64,000 nucleotides of DNA, from NCBI RefSeq assembly GCF_028583425.1, contig NC_072792.1, positions 158,416,676 to 158,480,675 of the forward strand. Reading direction: 5' to 3'. The translations under genes and the position numbers were made by a program. A model generated the notes under the pieces. That model did no database searches. It was not told where the DNA came from and saw only the letters and a list, made by a program, of their open reading frames with translations. Below, piece by piece: positions 12,370 through 23,329 of the stretch; within the stretch, counting starts at the first letter, position 1; each line of letters starts with the position of its first letter. This stretch comes from Eublepharis macularius (lineage: Eukaryota; Chordata; Lepidosauria; Squamata; Eublepharidae).

Positions 12370-12960
12370 AGAAACATGGGGCTACCTTTAAAAACAATCT
12401 GACAACTTCAATTTATCCAAAATGCAGTGGCCAGACTATTGTCAAGGGTTGGTTAAAGGGTTTCGCCCCTGTGCTGAAAGATCTGTTCTGTCTACTGATT
12501 TGTGTCAGGGCACAATTTAGAGAGCTGGGTCTTACTTTTAAGGCCATTAAGACTTCGGACGAGGGTACATGAAGGACTGTCTCCTCCCATAATATCCAGC
12601 CCCCCTTAAGATCTGCCTCTCAATCAAGCCCTGCTCTCTATGCCCTTACCTTCATAAGTGAGGCAGGTGGTGACTAATGACAGGGCATCTTCTGTGGTGG
12701 CACTTTGTCTTTGGAATGCCCTGTCCCATGATGCTTGCCTGGTGCCTACTGTACTTTCTTTTAGATGCCTTTTTACTCAGGCTTTTAATGAGGTAGTTGT
12801 CTTATCGTCTTTATAATGGTCTGCTCTGTTATATGAAGAGTTTTTATGCTGCTTATGCCTAAAAGCTTATGATTTAAACGATGGGTTTTAATTGTAAGCC
12901 ATTGCAGGCAGGACTCTGAAGAGACGGCCTAGAAATATTCTAAATAAAATAATGCAGTCT
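12370..12960 (+). repeat. L2-like LINE 3'-end remnant
   Basis: The plus-strand sequence keeps the order of L2 3' ends: a decayed IQNAVARLL-like phrase (CAATTTATCCAAAATGCAGTG), then a decayed segment followed by FKAIKT, then a stretch equivalent to GCxTTGTCTTTGGAATGCCCT, TTTTTACTCAGGCTTTTAATG, and an A-rich end with AAATAAAATAAT. Frames are broken. Other L2-like remnants are at about 48.4 and 58.4 kb. Confidence 0.6.
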
Positions 12961-12974
12961 TGACCAGAACATTT

Positions 12975-13280
12975 CCAGGTAAGTGGGGTGGGGGTGGGGG
13001 ATGGGGTTTAAAGGTGGGGGTGGGAGTTTAAGGGTGATGTTGGGCCTCCCCCTCCCCCGTCACTTCAGTATGCTCCGAATCTTTCTGGAGCATACCGAAG
13101 CGACTTGGAAACCGCCGCTTCGGATTTCGGGGCTTTTTCTGAAGCTTTTTCCTGCTGCGGGTAAACCTGAAGCAGGAAACCCGAATATTTTTCGGATTTC
13201 GGGGCTTTTTCTGAAGCTTTTTCCTGCTTTGGGTAAACCCGAAGCAGGAAACCCGAATATTTTTCGAGTGCACACCCCTA
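12975..13280. mobile_element. hAT-like miniature element, right half
   Basis: The right terminus is GTGCACACCCCTA at 13280, the same as the right end of the 55.4-kb element. The inner hairpin shared by this family is at 13063-13100. The left half, present in the 55.4-kb and 63.1-kb copies, is missing, and no target duplication is seen. A 72-bp unit is tandemly duplicated at 13121-13264, with few differences between units, giving two copies of a GGGCTTTTTCTGAAGC phrase. Confidence 0.7.
13121..13264. repeat. 72-bp tandem duplication inside the hAT-like element
   Basis: Units 13121-13192 and 13193-13264 are nearly identical, both starting CGGATTTCGGGGC and ending near CCGAATATTTTTCG. The copies at 55.4 and 63.1 kb have only one such unit, so the duplication is private to this insertion. 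Confidence 0.85.
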
Positions 13281-15158
13281 TTCCCCAGTATGAGCATCAG
13301 TGAAAATAACGCAAACCTGCTTACTTGGAACATTGTTGAAAATCCAAAGAACAATCCCAATTTGAAATGAAGAGATAAAATAAACTATAAAATTGGATAG
13401 TTTTGTATTTTCTTATCTTGCATGCAACCCAGGGCTTAAATCCACTTCACTTTAAGTATGAATGCTGGTGGAAGGGGTTTAAATACAGTTTCTTCTTAAC
13501 TCATGTGGAAGCATTGTTGAGATAAGGAAAGGCAGGTCAGGGTCTTTGAGGGTGGTGATACAGGAATAGCACAAGGTCTCTAAAGTGGGAACTGGTCGTT
13601 TTTGACAGACAGATGCTGTCTAGTTTTGATAAAGCCTTCATGCATTTTCTGTAAACGAGTATCCAGAGTTTTGTCTCCTACCTCAAATCATGGCAACCTT
13701 TCCTATAAACCACTAAATCTTTTTTGCATATGTTTATCTATCCAAGTGCCTTCTACCTACATTGCTGCTATAATACTACCCGTACTTCTGTTGTCATGGA
13801 AAAATCATCAGATCCTGTGGCACTTTACAAATTCCCATTTTCTGCTAAGTAAAAACTGATAAACTATAGTCACTAGGACATTTGGGATATTCTGCTATAT
13901 TTGGCATGAAAAGAAACTTTTATTTGTATGTGTGAATTCTTCTTTACAGGTTCATGCTATATTTTTAAATACTATCAAAGAATGTATAGGTTCTTTATTT
14001 GCAGAAACAGCACTATGTTTGATGAAGAAAATACAGTACCATGTATTCTCTTGGAACAAGGAGACGTGATATTTTTGAAATGATACAGACTTGTAACGTT
14101 TCTCACTGGTCACATTGCTATTTATTTTTGTGAAGGTATATGAAAAAGCTTCAATATTTTTAAACGAATGGTTGGTACATTTAATATGGTTCTCTGCACT
14201 GATTTCTGCAGAATGTTAATATTTCTACACTTTTCTTTATGGCAGTTGGGTAGTTTTACTTTTAGCTTTATTGAATGAGTATATGTGTGTGCTACTATGT
14301 ACACTGCCTTAAGTGCAAGATAGCTGGTGAGTTCTATCCTGTGTTTGGTAAATATTGCTCTCTCTTCCATGATCTCCTTTTTAGCTGTGAAGTTAACATT
14401 TGGTTACTTTAACATTTGGATACAGAATAGACAATAAGTACTTTCATGTACTCTGGAGACAATTGTTTAATTGGCTCTAGATTTTGATGAGATTACCTTA
14501 GCCTTGTTTATGCCTGTAATTATGTTTATCCAGAGCCATAGAGAGAAAATATACTATGTGAATAATGTGTGCATGGATATGTAGGATTGCTGCACTCAGT
14601 GAAAATAGATAGCGTATCCTCCCAGTCATGGCAACTGCATGTCCGAATGTCTTCATGTGCTTCTGCTTCAAGCAATGGCTCAGTGTAGAAGTAATCATAG
14701 TTTATGAGATTAAGAAATGTTATTCCTGCACTGGACCAGAATATTATCCATGCAGCTGAGCATCCCTGCATGTATAGAAGTCAGGAATGCACAAGCCTAA
14801 GGTAATTGTATGGAAGCTTCAGTTAAATATGTGGACAATTTCTAAGTACCTGAATAGATGCTACTCTGCTTATTGGATTCCTCTGGGTGCTGGATTTGGA
14901 AGGCATCAGGTCTTCTTGCTACTTTTTTTTCTTACTACGTTTCATCATTGGAAGGGTATGTGCAAACAACTAATAGGCAGAATAATATCTAAACAGGACC
15001 AAAATTACTGTTATGTTTTTTTAAAGATTATGCAATCTAGAAAATTAGTTCTATATCTTATAGTGATGACCTAACTGAAACTTGGTATTTCTTGAAAAAA
15101 ATAGTAATGTTAAAGTAATAAGTGGTAGGTTGACAATGAAAATTATGTTTACTTTCAG

Positions 15159-15216
15159 AGAGAACAGGAAATGAGAATGGGTGATATGGGTCCTCGTGGA
15201 GCAATAAACATGGGAG
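15159..15216 (+). CDS. PSPC1: PSPC1 coding exon (REQEMRMGDMGPRGAINMG)
   Basis: A 58-nt internal exon is preceded by a pyrimidine-rich acceptor (actttcag) and followed by donor gtaggg. It begins in phase 0 and encodes 19 residues starting REQEMRMG, then the first base of an Asp/Gly codon that is completed in the next exon. In the known protein this segment follows the long coiled coil and opens the disordered Gly/Pro/Met-rich tail. The preceding coding exon is not visible in the 15 kb upstream, so that intron is long. The longer translated frames through this site run into intron on both sides and are not the gene product. Confidence 0.92.
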
Positions 15217-15559
15217 GTAGGGATCCAAAGCAAAAGGCTCTTTTTGTTTTGTTTTTTAAAATTTCTTTGAGACTGTACATTTTACTTACTTCAATACACT
15301 TTCCTTTCAATTGTCTGTAAGCACAAGTGAACATAATAAATGTGGACTATGAATCTTGAAAAGCATGGATTTCTGTGTTGCTATAAATACGTGAAAGTGT
15401 TTTAGAAGAAAAGCAAGATGTAATTTATGTGTAACACGAAAAGACTTTGAATTCTAAGAGTTTTAATCTTTGATTTGCCAAGTTTTTTGTATGTTGCTGT
15501 TTATTAGAATCGGTCCTAATTCTGGGGTATAATTGAACACAATGTAAAATTTCATACTT

Positions 15560-15628
15560 TTAAATTTATTTTTATTTTATCGTATTTGTATTCCGCCCTC
15601 CCTGCGAGCAGGCTCAGGGCGGATAAGC
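15560..15628. repeat. Short interspersed repeat with TATTCCGCCCTCCC core (second copy)
   Basis: The order of motifs matches 12,108-12,175: T/A-rich lead, GTATTCCGCCCTCCCTGCG, then GCAGGCTCAGGGCGG. Confidence 0.5.
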
Positions 15629-16425
15629 ACCTTAAATAATTGGTCTTTTGCCAGTCTTTCAAAAAAATTTCGTTTGACTGGACCAGATGTGCCTTCAGAA
15701 CACCTTAATAGCAAAGACTGCATGCTTTGAGTGTAGTTAGTGCTGCTTGTTTGCAAATGTGAAATCTACTATCAACTTGTGCGGATATAACTTTCCACAA
15801 CAGTTATACATGGCTTACCAAGTGTGTGTGGATTATACAACTCTTCTCACTTGAAACACCTCTTCCTCCCTTAGGTTTGATTTGTCATTTTCTTATAATA
15901 AGTTCAGATTTTACTATAGAATATTTGAATTCATTCAGGTATTAATGATTTATCAGTTGAATAAAAAACCCTATCTCAGTTTTACAGAACACTTGAAAGT
16001 GAAGTCACTTTACTTGAACAGTGAGGAGCGAGGAGATGACATACCAGCAAATCTTGATGAATTCTGTTTTACCAAATTAGATGCTTTCAAAAGATGGTGT
16101 AGTTAACTCATCTTTTAATTGCTGCAAGAGATTATACTACAGTGGGTGGGTGGATAAATAGATAGGAGCATGGTAACAGCATGGAAGTTTGAAGAGAGGG
16201 ATGGTGGAAATCCATGTCTACAGCCTGTCTGTAAGGGTGAAATAGAGACATTGCCTTCCTGCTCTATCCCGCTGGCTTTGCTTTTTTGACATTCAAACAC
16301 CTTACTGCCCAAGAAGCTTGAAAGAAGTACAAGATCTCTTCCATTAGGAAAAGTGTTGGTAGATTCAGTTAAGCAGTCTAGGTAAATAAGAGAGGCTTTG
16401 TACAAGCTGGTACTAGAATCCTTTC

Positions 16426-16495
16426 TTAACTCATACACATGTCCAAGTGTTCAGTTATACAGATAACTGAACACTTGGGCATGTGTATGAGTTAA
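16426..16495. repeat. Near-perfect 33-bp inverted repeat with 4-nt loop
   Basis: The left arm 16426-16458 (TTAACTCATACACATGTCCA...) and right arm 16463-16495 are reverse complements at 32 of 33 positions, separated by ACAG. The single difference would be a G-U wobble in a plus-strand transcript, so all 33 pairs could form in the PSPC1 pre-mRNA. It is not part of any recognised transposon here. Confidence 0.95.
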
Positions 16496-17770
16496 AAAAA
16501 ATCATTATTTAAATCAGTTAAGTAACAATGTGTAAGCACCTTCAATTGGCTCTAGCAAAGGATTTCTTCAAGCAGGAGGAGGCAGTTTTTGCTTATTATT
16601 CCCTCCTGCTATTTCTGGTGGTCCCCAGTACCAGTACTCTTGAGGGGCATTTTGGCCTGCAGCAGGAGGCGGGAGATGTCATGAACAGAAATAGTTTTCA
16701 TTCATGAAGTTACTGGTGGATCCTAGCCCATATTTCACTTCATATTATGAGAGTCATTTTTAAAGCATTGTAATGATAAAGTTTTGTTTGGTTTTTCTGC
16801 CCCCTTCCTGATATATTTGAACTTTGCAGATTCTTGTTCATAACACTTAATAGACTTTGCATTGATAAAAATGACTGTATTTGAAGTACTGTAAAATGGT
16901 AGCTGATGATGATCATTATAGGTGAATGGATAGATGTCTAAACTCAAACACATTAAAAAGCAACATTCCTGTATTTCTCGGCTTTGACATAGTTCAAATT
17001 CTTAATTGGGAGGGAGCAAAGTAGATTATGGGGGCTGGCATGTTTTTTATCCAGATATAAAGCAAAGGGCTGTGTGTGGTGGTATCCAGTGTTTACCTCA
17101 AAAAAGGAATGTGGATGAAGGAGTCTGCATCCTTTTTCACCTTAGTGCCTTACACTTAATCACACCAAGGGAACCTGATAACTCCTTTCTTGAGGTAAAA
17201 ACCAAATCCCTTCCTCCATATGTGAACAAGCGCAGCTGCTAAAATTGTGTCTAGATCAGCCCTAAAAGTGAAGAATTTACATTTCTTAATTACAAGGTAA
17301 ACGGTGTTACAATAGTGTAAGAACACTTTTGTTCTTTTCTGTTGTAAGGTGTCATATATGTCCAATATGTTGCTCAAATGGCACATGCCCTAAGGATGAC
17401 TATTGGTAACAAGTTAGTTAGAAGTTAATAACTACATATCAATGAATAACTTTATTGTACAAGACTTTACTTTATCATAGAAGAGGTATACTTGAATATT
17501 GTATAAATATGTAATATCATTATACGTTTTTAGATTTTCGTTTGACAGCCAAGTTGTCATACTAGTAAACTGAAAATTTGCTTACATCTTGAATATAAAT
17601 GCCACTGACTTCTTTCATCTGCTTTTTTTTACCTACGTGCATTTGATATTTTATTGAAAACTGAGTAATTTAGTTGATTTAATCTTAAGTCATTCTAAAT
17701 GACTTCAAAGTGCCTATTTCAACTTTCACATTTTAAAACTGTACCGAACTGAGCAGCAGCTTCAAATTAA

Positions 17771-17878
17771 GGCCCAATCCTGAGATGATGCAGAGAGACT
17801 GTTCCTGACTTTTGGTACCATGTCACACGACACAAATGCTAAGTCATACATAAATGCCATGGGTCTCTGGATTGGGAC
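17771..17878. mobile_element. Probable miniature inverted-repeat element
   Basis: GGCCCAATCC at 17771-17780 is matched by GGATTGGGAC at 17869-17878, an inverted pair with one mismatch over 10 bp. The interior (about 90 bp) is unremarkable and no clear target duplication is seen. The end sequence CCCAATCCTGA resembles the CAGCGCAATCCTGA termini of the 3.0-kb block at 40.6 kb. Confidence 0.4.
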
Positions 17879-18347
17879 ATATTAAAAAGTTATTGCACAC
17901 AATAACTGACACGGTTATGATAGTAATCTGTGCAAATCAGTAAACTTACAGATAATCAGTTGAATTCAAACAGCTTTTCTTCTGGTGCAAAAGGTAGGAG
18001 GGGGTCCCTTTTAATGACAAGAAAAAGCTGTGGTGGTGGGGGGTTATGGGACATGCATGGACAAAAGTCATGTGGGACAAGAGCTGTAGTAAAAAAGGGA
18101 ATTGGGTGACATTGAGTAAAAAAGCTTGCTGTATCCAAACCTTTATGAAGCTCTCAATTTCATTTTAACAGTGACTTTCAGTACTTAATGTCTGCTTAGG
18201 CAGAGAATGGAGGTAAATGTACAGTCTCAAAGAATAAAAAACAATTTGTTTCGCAAAATGAATGTTTTATATAGTTCTATTTGTTGTACATTTTTAATTG
18301 TGAAAAAATCAGCTAGGACAGCTCTAAGTGTAGACTGTTTTGCATAG

Positions 18348-18529
18348 ATGCCTTTAGCCCAGCACCTGCTGGAAACCAAGGTCCTCCTCCTCCTCCTCCT
18401 CCAATGATGGGTATGAATATGAACAACAGAGGAACAATGCCGGGCCCTGCAATGGGTCCTGGTCCTTCCTTGGGGCCAGAAGGATCTGCAAACATTGGGA
18501 CACCAATGATGCCAGATAACGGAGCTGTG
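18348..18529 (+). CDS. PSPC1: PSPC1 coding exon (Pro/Met/Gly-rich tail)
   Basis: A 182-nt exon has acceptor ttgcatag and donor gtaatg. Its first two bases complete the split Asp codon and it ends in phase 0 on a Val codon. It encodes [11 protein letters not shown], a run of seven prolines, MMGMNMNNR, and a Gly/Pro-rich stretch ending [11 protein letters not shown]. This is low-complexity sequence typical of DBHS protein tails, which help condensate formation. The proline run comes from a (CCT)6-CCA repeat at 18383-18403 and appears longer than the three prolines I recall in mammalian PSPC1. No frameshift or stop is present. Confidence 0.94.
18383..18403 (+). repeat. (CCT)n coding microsatellite in PSPC1
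   Basis: Six CCT units followed by CCA encode seven consecutive prolines within the PSPC1 exon at 18348-18529. It is in frame, and such trinucleotide runs commonly vary in length. Confidence 0.95.
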
Positions 18530-20104
18530 GTAATGTATCATAAAATTTTAATTTTGTTTTTGGTTCACCATGACACATCTCTTGGAGCAAGGATAACTTC
18601 ACACTGATAGTTTAGGAATAGTACCTTGGGGTTAATACCTTTGATATTTTAGAGTAAACACAATTGCGAAGCATGTTACAGTCTTGCTGATATTTCTGCT
18701 GAAAATATAAGTTGTGTCTTGCATTATTTTTGACAATGCAGTATGATCTAAGTGCTAGAGAGATGTTACTCGAAAAATGCTTCTGCTTGACCAGTTACAA
18801 GTGAACTTTGATTTAAAGCATGTATTCACTGAATTCTAATGCCCCAAAAGCTATTTTCCCTTGCAGCAAAATGGCAGAGTAGGATATGTTCCACTGAAAA
18901 ATATTTGAAAGAAAGTAATTATTTTGGTGCATGTATATAAGGGTTGCTAAAGTTTTATAAAGTTGCACGTATGATTTTGAGACTATTTCAGTCGTGTTTA
19001 TTGAAATTATAGTGTGAAGATATCTTTGGATAAATGAATGTTTAAACAAGTTCCTTAGCATGATGCTTTGTATATCAGCAAGGGCATGATTATGAAGCCA
19101 TTTGTGAGACTGAATTCAGGGAAGCAGCTGCTTTGCAAGCCTAATTCCATAGGCTGTAACCGAGACTTTTTGTCAACTGAAATTCAGATATGCATTTTGA
19201 ACTGCATTGTCTTAGCTCTGGTAATGCTACCTTTCAACTTACTCCTTAAATTCCAATTTTTTTTCTATGCCCTGGGAGGAACGATATATGCAGATGGAAC
19301 TTGATTTGTTGTTGTTTTTGTTATTTTCCATTTATGAAGAGACATGTCTGATTTGTCTCTGTGGTTATGGGAACAGTTACAGCAAAAAACAACAAACCAA
19401 GCCCCAACAGTGCATGTGTTTCTCCAGTATTTGTACATATGTACCACTTCTTTGAATCCTGGCTTACTTTTTAAAATGTGTTTTTTAAGCATATACTGTT
19501 GGAGGGGTGCTGTATCTTACTGGGACATTTTTATAAGAGACAAATAGCCAGGATGTATGTCCATTGTAGTCTGATCACATTATTGAAATAGGAAGCTGGA
19601 TTTCCCCCCACCCTTTTCTGCATAGGGTCCTTGAGAAATTGGGCTTTATAACATGGTAGATTAAAAGGAAACTGACACCTCACATGTTGAAGAAGATGGA
19701 TGCTTGGGATGCATTAAATCTATTCTAGCATGAAAACCAGAAGGCTTCTTTCAAATTTCAGGATTTACACCAGTTTTCACAAGAGCCATGCTAATTTCTC
19801 AAATAGTTGCATTTTTCTTTATAACAAGATGGCATGTGGATTGTTTACTGCTGGTAATTCTGCAGGGCGGACTCTTTCACTAAAAGGGCTGTTAGTGTAG
19901 CATCTGTTCCTTGAGATTGAAGTGTTTACTTACTAAGGAAGAAAAAAAAGGATTTCAACTATGCATTCTAAACTATTGAATTGACATAGCACATAAATCC
20001 ATTAGAATATACCCTCATAAATTAATCATGGAAAACAGCTGCACCAGTATGTGTGACTTTGCATAAAAGTCATATGCAGTGAACGCAAGAATATAAGAGT
20101 TTGT
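18530..20104 (+). other. PSPC1: PSPC1 last intron, part before the DIRS insertion
   Basis: This is AT-rich intron after donor gtaatg. I see no exon or named repeat. Several 60-80 codon frames are present without support. Confidence 0.8.
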
Positions 20105-20107
20105 CTT

Positions 20108-20273
20108 TGTTCTTCTGTGCAGCCCTGCATTGGGACTGTGCCTGCATAGGCCTGCCTTGGAAAAGATTTTTAGCTCTAAGACTAGTGAGGGGGCGTCTCT
20201 GCCCATCTGCCTGGCTTTTTCCCATCTGGCTGTTGCACAGGAATGCGGAGCACCCCCTCATCCCTCAGTTCTC
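20108..20273 (+). repeat. DIRS copy 2 left inverted terminal repeat
   Basis: The sequence reads TTCTGTGCAG, GGCCTGCCTTGGA, TTTTTAGCTCTA and CCCCCTCATCCCTCAGTTCTC, in the same order as the reverse complement of about 25473-25646. Identity is moderate, roughly 75-80 percent by eye. Confidence 0.8.
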
Positions 20274-20339
20274 TGTTCGCCACTGGTGAGAGAGGTCTTT
20301 CCAGTCTGTCACTTCACTTGACTTACCTCCTTGATAGTA

Positions 20340-20465
20340 CTTTATAGTTAATAGTTTGATAGTTTTAAATAGTTCATAGTTGTTCATAGAGTTATAGTTG
20401 ATAGTTTTTTGATAATTGATAGTTGTTAGTTGTTAGTTAATAGCTAGTTGTTAGTTAATAGCTAA
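20340..20465. repeat. TAGTT-rich low-complexity leader of DIRS copy 2
   Basis: About 125 bp is composed largely of TAGTTNATAGTT-like units (ATAGTT, TTAGTTGTTAGTTAATAG repeated twice near the end). It lies between the left terminal repeat and the first gag codons. The composition differs sharply from the rest of the element. Confidence 0.85.
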
Positions 20466-20469
20466 CCAC

Positions 20470-22560
20470 GATGCTGAAATCGTGGCACAGAAGGCTTTGT
20501 TCAAAAAGTGCTCCAAATGTAATACAAAAATGCCGCACACAGACAAGCACAATTTATGCTTACTCTGCCTGGGCGAGTACCACAATATTGCTGCTTGCTA
20601 CCACTGTCAGACGTTTACTCCTAAGGCACGCAGTGATCGGGCTTCCTGTCCTTAAAAGCAGCCCTGTAGGAAATGGTCGTGTCGGGATCTTCTAAGCAGC
20701 AAAACCATCCGCTGAGCCAGACCCGACCACCAGTTCTGAGCCCCCAGTTCCAAAGACGGGCAACAAGATCTCTCTAAACAACAATTGACTCCACCAACTA
20801 CCTTGGAACCTACAGCCAAAGAAACCAATGCTAATTCAAATTGGAGAGCGGGATCCTCAAAACGCCGTTCTCTGGAATCGATGAAGTTGGAATGAGCATC
20901 TTTAGAGCTGGTTCCAAAGAAAGCCAAATCAAAGACAAAGCATTTAAATAGGCCTGCCTCTACTTCTTCTCATAAGGAAAGACATTGCTCAGCATCATTG
21001 ATTCCCTCTCTCATTATTGAGGAGGAGATACTTCACCTGCCTCCTACTCCATCCCCCCCCCCCCATGCATACCTGCTCTTCAGCAGGAAGAGGAAGGGAG
21101 GAGTGCTGGTGAGGATATGGATCAAGCATTTTCTGCAGCCCCCGTTTTGAGCCCTCTACAAATTCATCTGAAAGTCTCGGTTCCACTGCCACTGGTTCTG
21201 ACAACTGGGTTTGCATCGCAGCCGCTTGCAACTCAGCAACACGCCCCATTTTCATGGACTTTTCTCGGTTCTGACAACCTCTAATCCTTTGATTCCAGCA
21301 TGGCCATATACACCTTCTTATCAAGCACCAGCTCCGAACTGGCAGGAATTTATGTCTTGGCTACAATCAGCTCCACTAATACCCTCATCTGCACCACCTG
21401 CTCCAGTGCAGCAACCACCATCCAAAGCCCCAGGCACAACTCGGCATCAGATGAGGACAGAGAGACTATCTCTCAGTCTGACAATTTCTGAACTAGCCTC
21501 TGACCCTTCACCTGAGGAGGTAGTGGGAGACTCCACTTCAGCCTCACCCATGGAAGATTACCGACTTTTTTCTGAGCAAATGCTCAGAATGGCTAGAGCA
21601 TTGGAACTGGATGTCTCTTCTTCCACGCCTAAATTTAAAAGTAAGGTGCTTCAAGCCCTCTATTCTGATACTACATCATCGGTTGCCTTCCCAGCAGTGG
21701 AGGACTTACTCGACATAGTCCATGGAGTATGTGAGAAGCTGTCCTCCACCCTAGCTACATCACGCAAGGTGGAAAGTTATTACAAATTAAAGTAGCAAGA
21801 CTGTGCATTTCTTTTCAGTCACCCTCAACAATCTTCATTGGTCATGGAGGAAGTTTAGCCAAAGCATAAATATGGGTCCCACTGTTCACTGAGTGATAAA
21901 GATGGCCGTAAACTGGATTCATTGGGGAGAAAGATATACTCATCTGTGGCCCTGAACTTTAGGATTGCAATTACCAAGCCATTATGGGATCATACATCTT
22001 GTTCCTCTGGGAACGACTTTCAGTGTACATAACGAGTCAACCTGTGGACAAAAAATCTCTTGTTCATGCGCTATTGGGTGAAGCTCCCAGGTTGGCTAAA
22101 CAGCAAATGACTGCAGCAAAACACAAAGTCGATTGTGCTGCAAAAACCATAGCCTCATCCGTACTGCATAGACATTCCTGGTTACGATCGACTGCTTTAC
22201 CTCCTGATAAATGCAGTAAGATTGAGGACTTCCCATTTGAAAGTACATAGCTGTTTTCTGAAAAGACATATGATTCCCTCACATTAATGAAAAACAACAA
22301 ACAGCACGTTCCCTGGGAGTTACTGCTCCCCATCAGCAATACCAACAGCAGCACTATAAATACTGCTCCCAGGGACGTTGACAGTACCAACAACAGAACC
22401 CAAGGTATGGTTACCAGCCTTATCAGATGTACCAATCCCACAAATGGTATCCCTCCTATCACTGCAATTCTGGAAGATGATCCAGCAGACCAAGAATCAA
22501 GCAGAACCAGCCACAGTCTCCAAAACAACCCGAAGTCAAAAAGTCAAAAACCTGTTTTCT
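20470..22560 (+). pseudogene. DIRS copy 2 gag-like region (broken)
   Basis: The N-terminal part around 20,475-20,655 encodes a Cys-rich module: KKCSKCNTKM, then LCLLCLGEYH, then CYHCQTFTPKARSDR, giving three CxxC pairs with intervening His residues. A frame at 21211-21795 holds a Pro-rich segment and then EDYRLFSEQMLRMARALELD, as in DIRS gag. Further remnants extend to 22,560. The Cys-rich module is nearly the same as in the fragment at 44.2 kb, so it is a conserved part of this lineage. A zinc-binding role is inferred from the Cys spacing. Confidence 0.65.
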
Positions 22561-22599
22561 GACTGACCACCATATCTAATGTGCAACACTGTTCCTTTC

Positions 22600-23215
22600 T
22601 GGACAGACTAGCACCATTTGCATCCCAATGGGAATTGGTCGTAAATGATTCACGAGTTCTTCCCATTGTTAAAAATGGCTACTGTTTGCATTCTGTTGAG
22701 ATATCCCTACAGGGAAATCTGTAGCATCTCCCTCTCAAGAACTACACCTAGCCATCTCTGAGGTGCTAGAAAAAGGGGCAATACAAAGGGTTTCCCCAGA
22801 TGATTCCAAGTTTAGTTTTTACTCCAACTACTTCACTGTAGATAAAAAGGAGGTGGAGTCAGAACTGTTATTGATTTATGCCATCTAAATACTTTCATTA
22901 AAGTTGAAAAATTTCCCATATTGACTATTTAATGCCATTCAATTCTTAGAAGTTAATTCTTGGTTTGCAGTCCTAGTTTTGAAGGACACATACTTCCATA
23001 TTGCCATACACCATGCACACAGAAAATACTTACCCTTCTGTTATGAAGGAGAAACTTTTCAATACACTGCTCTACCCTTTGGGCTATCTTCGGCCCCACC
23101 TGCATTCACAAAATGCCTGGCTGTGGTAGTAGCATTCCTCAGATCCAAAGACTACATTATTTACCCTTACCTGGATGACTGGCTCTCTCCAATCAGTGAT
23201 GCACAATTTTGAGAC
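22600..23215 (+). pseudogene. DIRS copy 2 reverse transcriptase (broken)
   Basis: The lead-in is shifted and interrupted by stops. The best frame, 22979-23212, holds LKDTYFHIAIHHAHRKYLPF, then LPFGLSSAPPAFTK and the YLDD catalytic box at 23168-23179. This motif order is diagnostic of RT. The residue before the first box differs from copy 1 (LKDTYFHI against LSEAYLHI), consistent with two distinct DIRS lineages. Confidence 0.8.
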
Positions 23216-23329
23216 CAAACAATTTCAACCTGCCAAATCTATTCAAAAATTACTGGGACTTACGGCTTCTTCCACTTGTGTGGTTCCCTTTGCACGTCTT
23301 CTTATGAGACCATTGCAAAACTGATTTAT

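Larger units (their letters stand above)
11346..15158. other. PSPC1 intron sequence with LINE and hAT-like insertions
   Basis: The AT-rich intron carries a short repeat at 12,108-12,175, an L2-like LINE remnant at about 12,370-12,960, and a hAT-like partial element at 12,975-13,280. The rest (13,281-15,158) shows no exon or repeat that I can name. Several frames of 60-110 codons here lack any recognisable feature. Confidence 0.55.
15217..18347 (+). other. PSPC1: PSPC1 intron
   Basis: The intron runs from donor gtaggg to acceptor ttgcatag. It is AT-rich and contains the short repeat at 15,560-15,628, a near-perfect hairpin at 16426-16495, and a probable 106-bp miniature element at 17771-17878. 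No additional coding exon is visible. Confidence 0.85.

Noticed and set aside
16023..16060. A GAGGAGCGAGGAGATGAC segment resembling coiled-coil PSPC1 codons
   Set aside because: It lies downstream of the REQEM exon, out of gene order, and has no splice borders.
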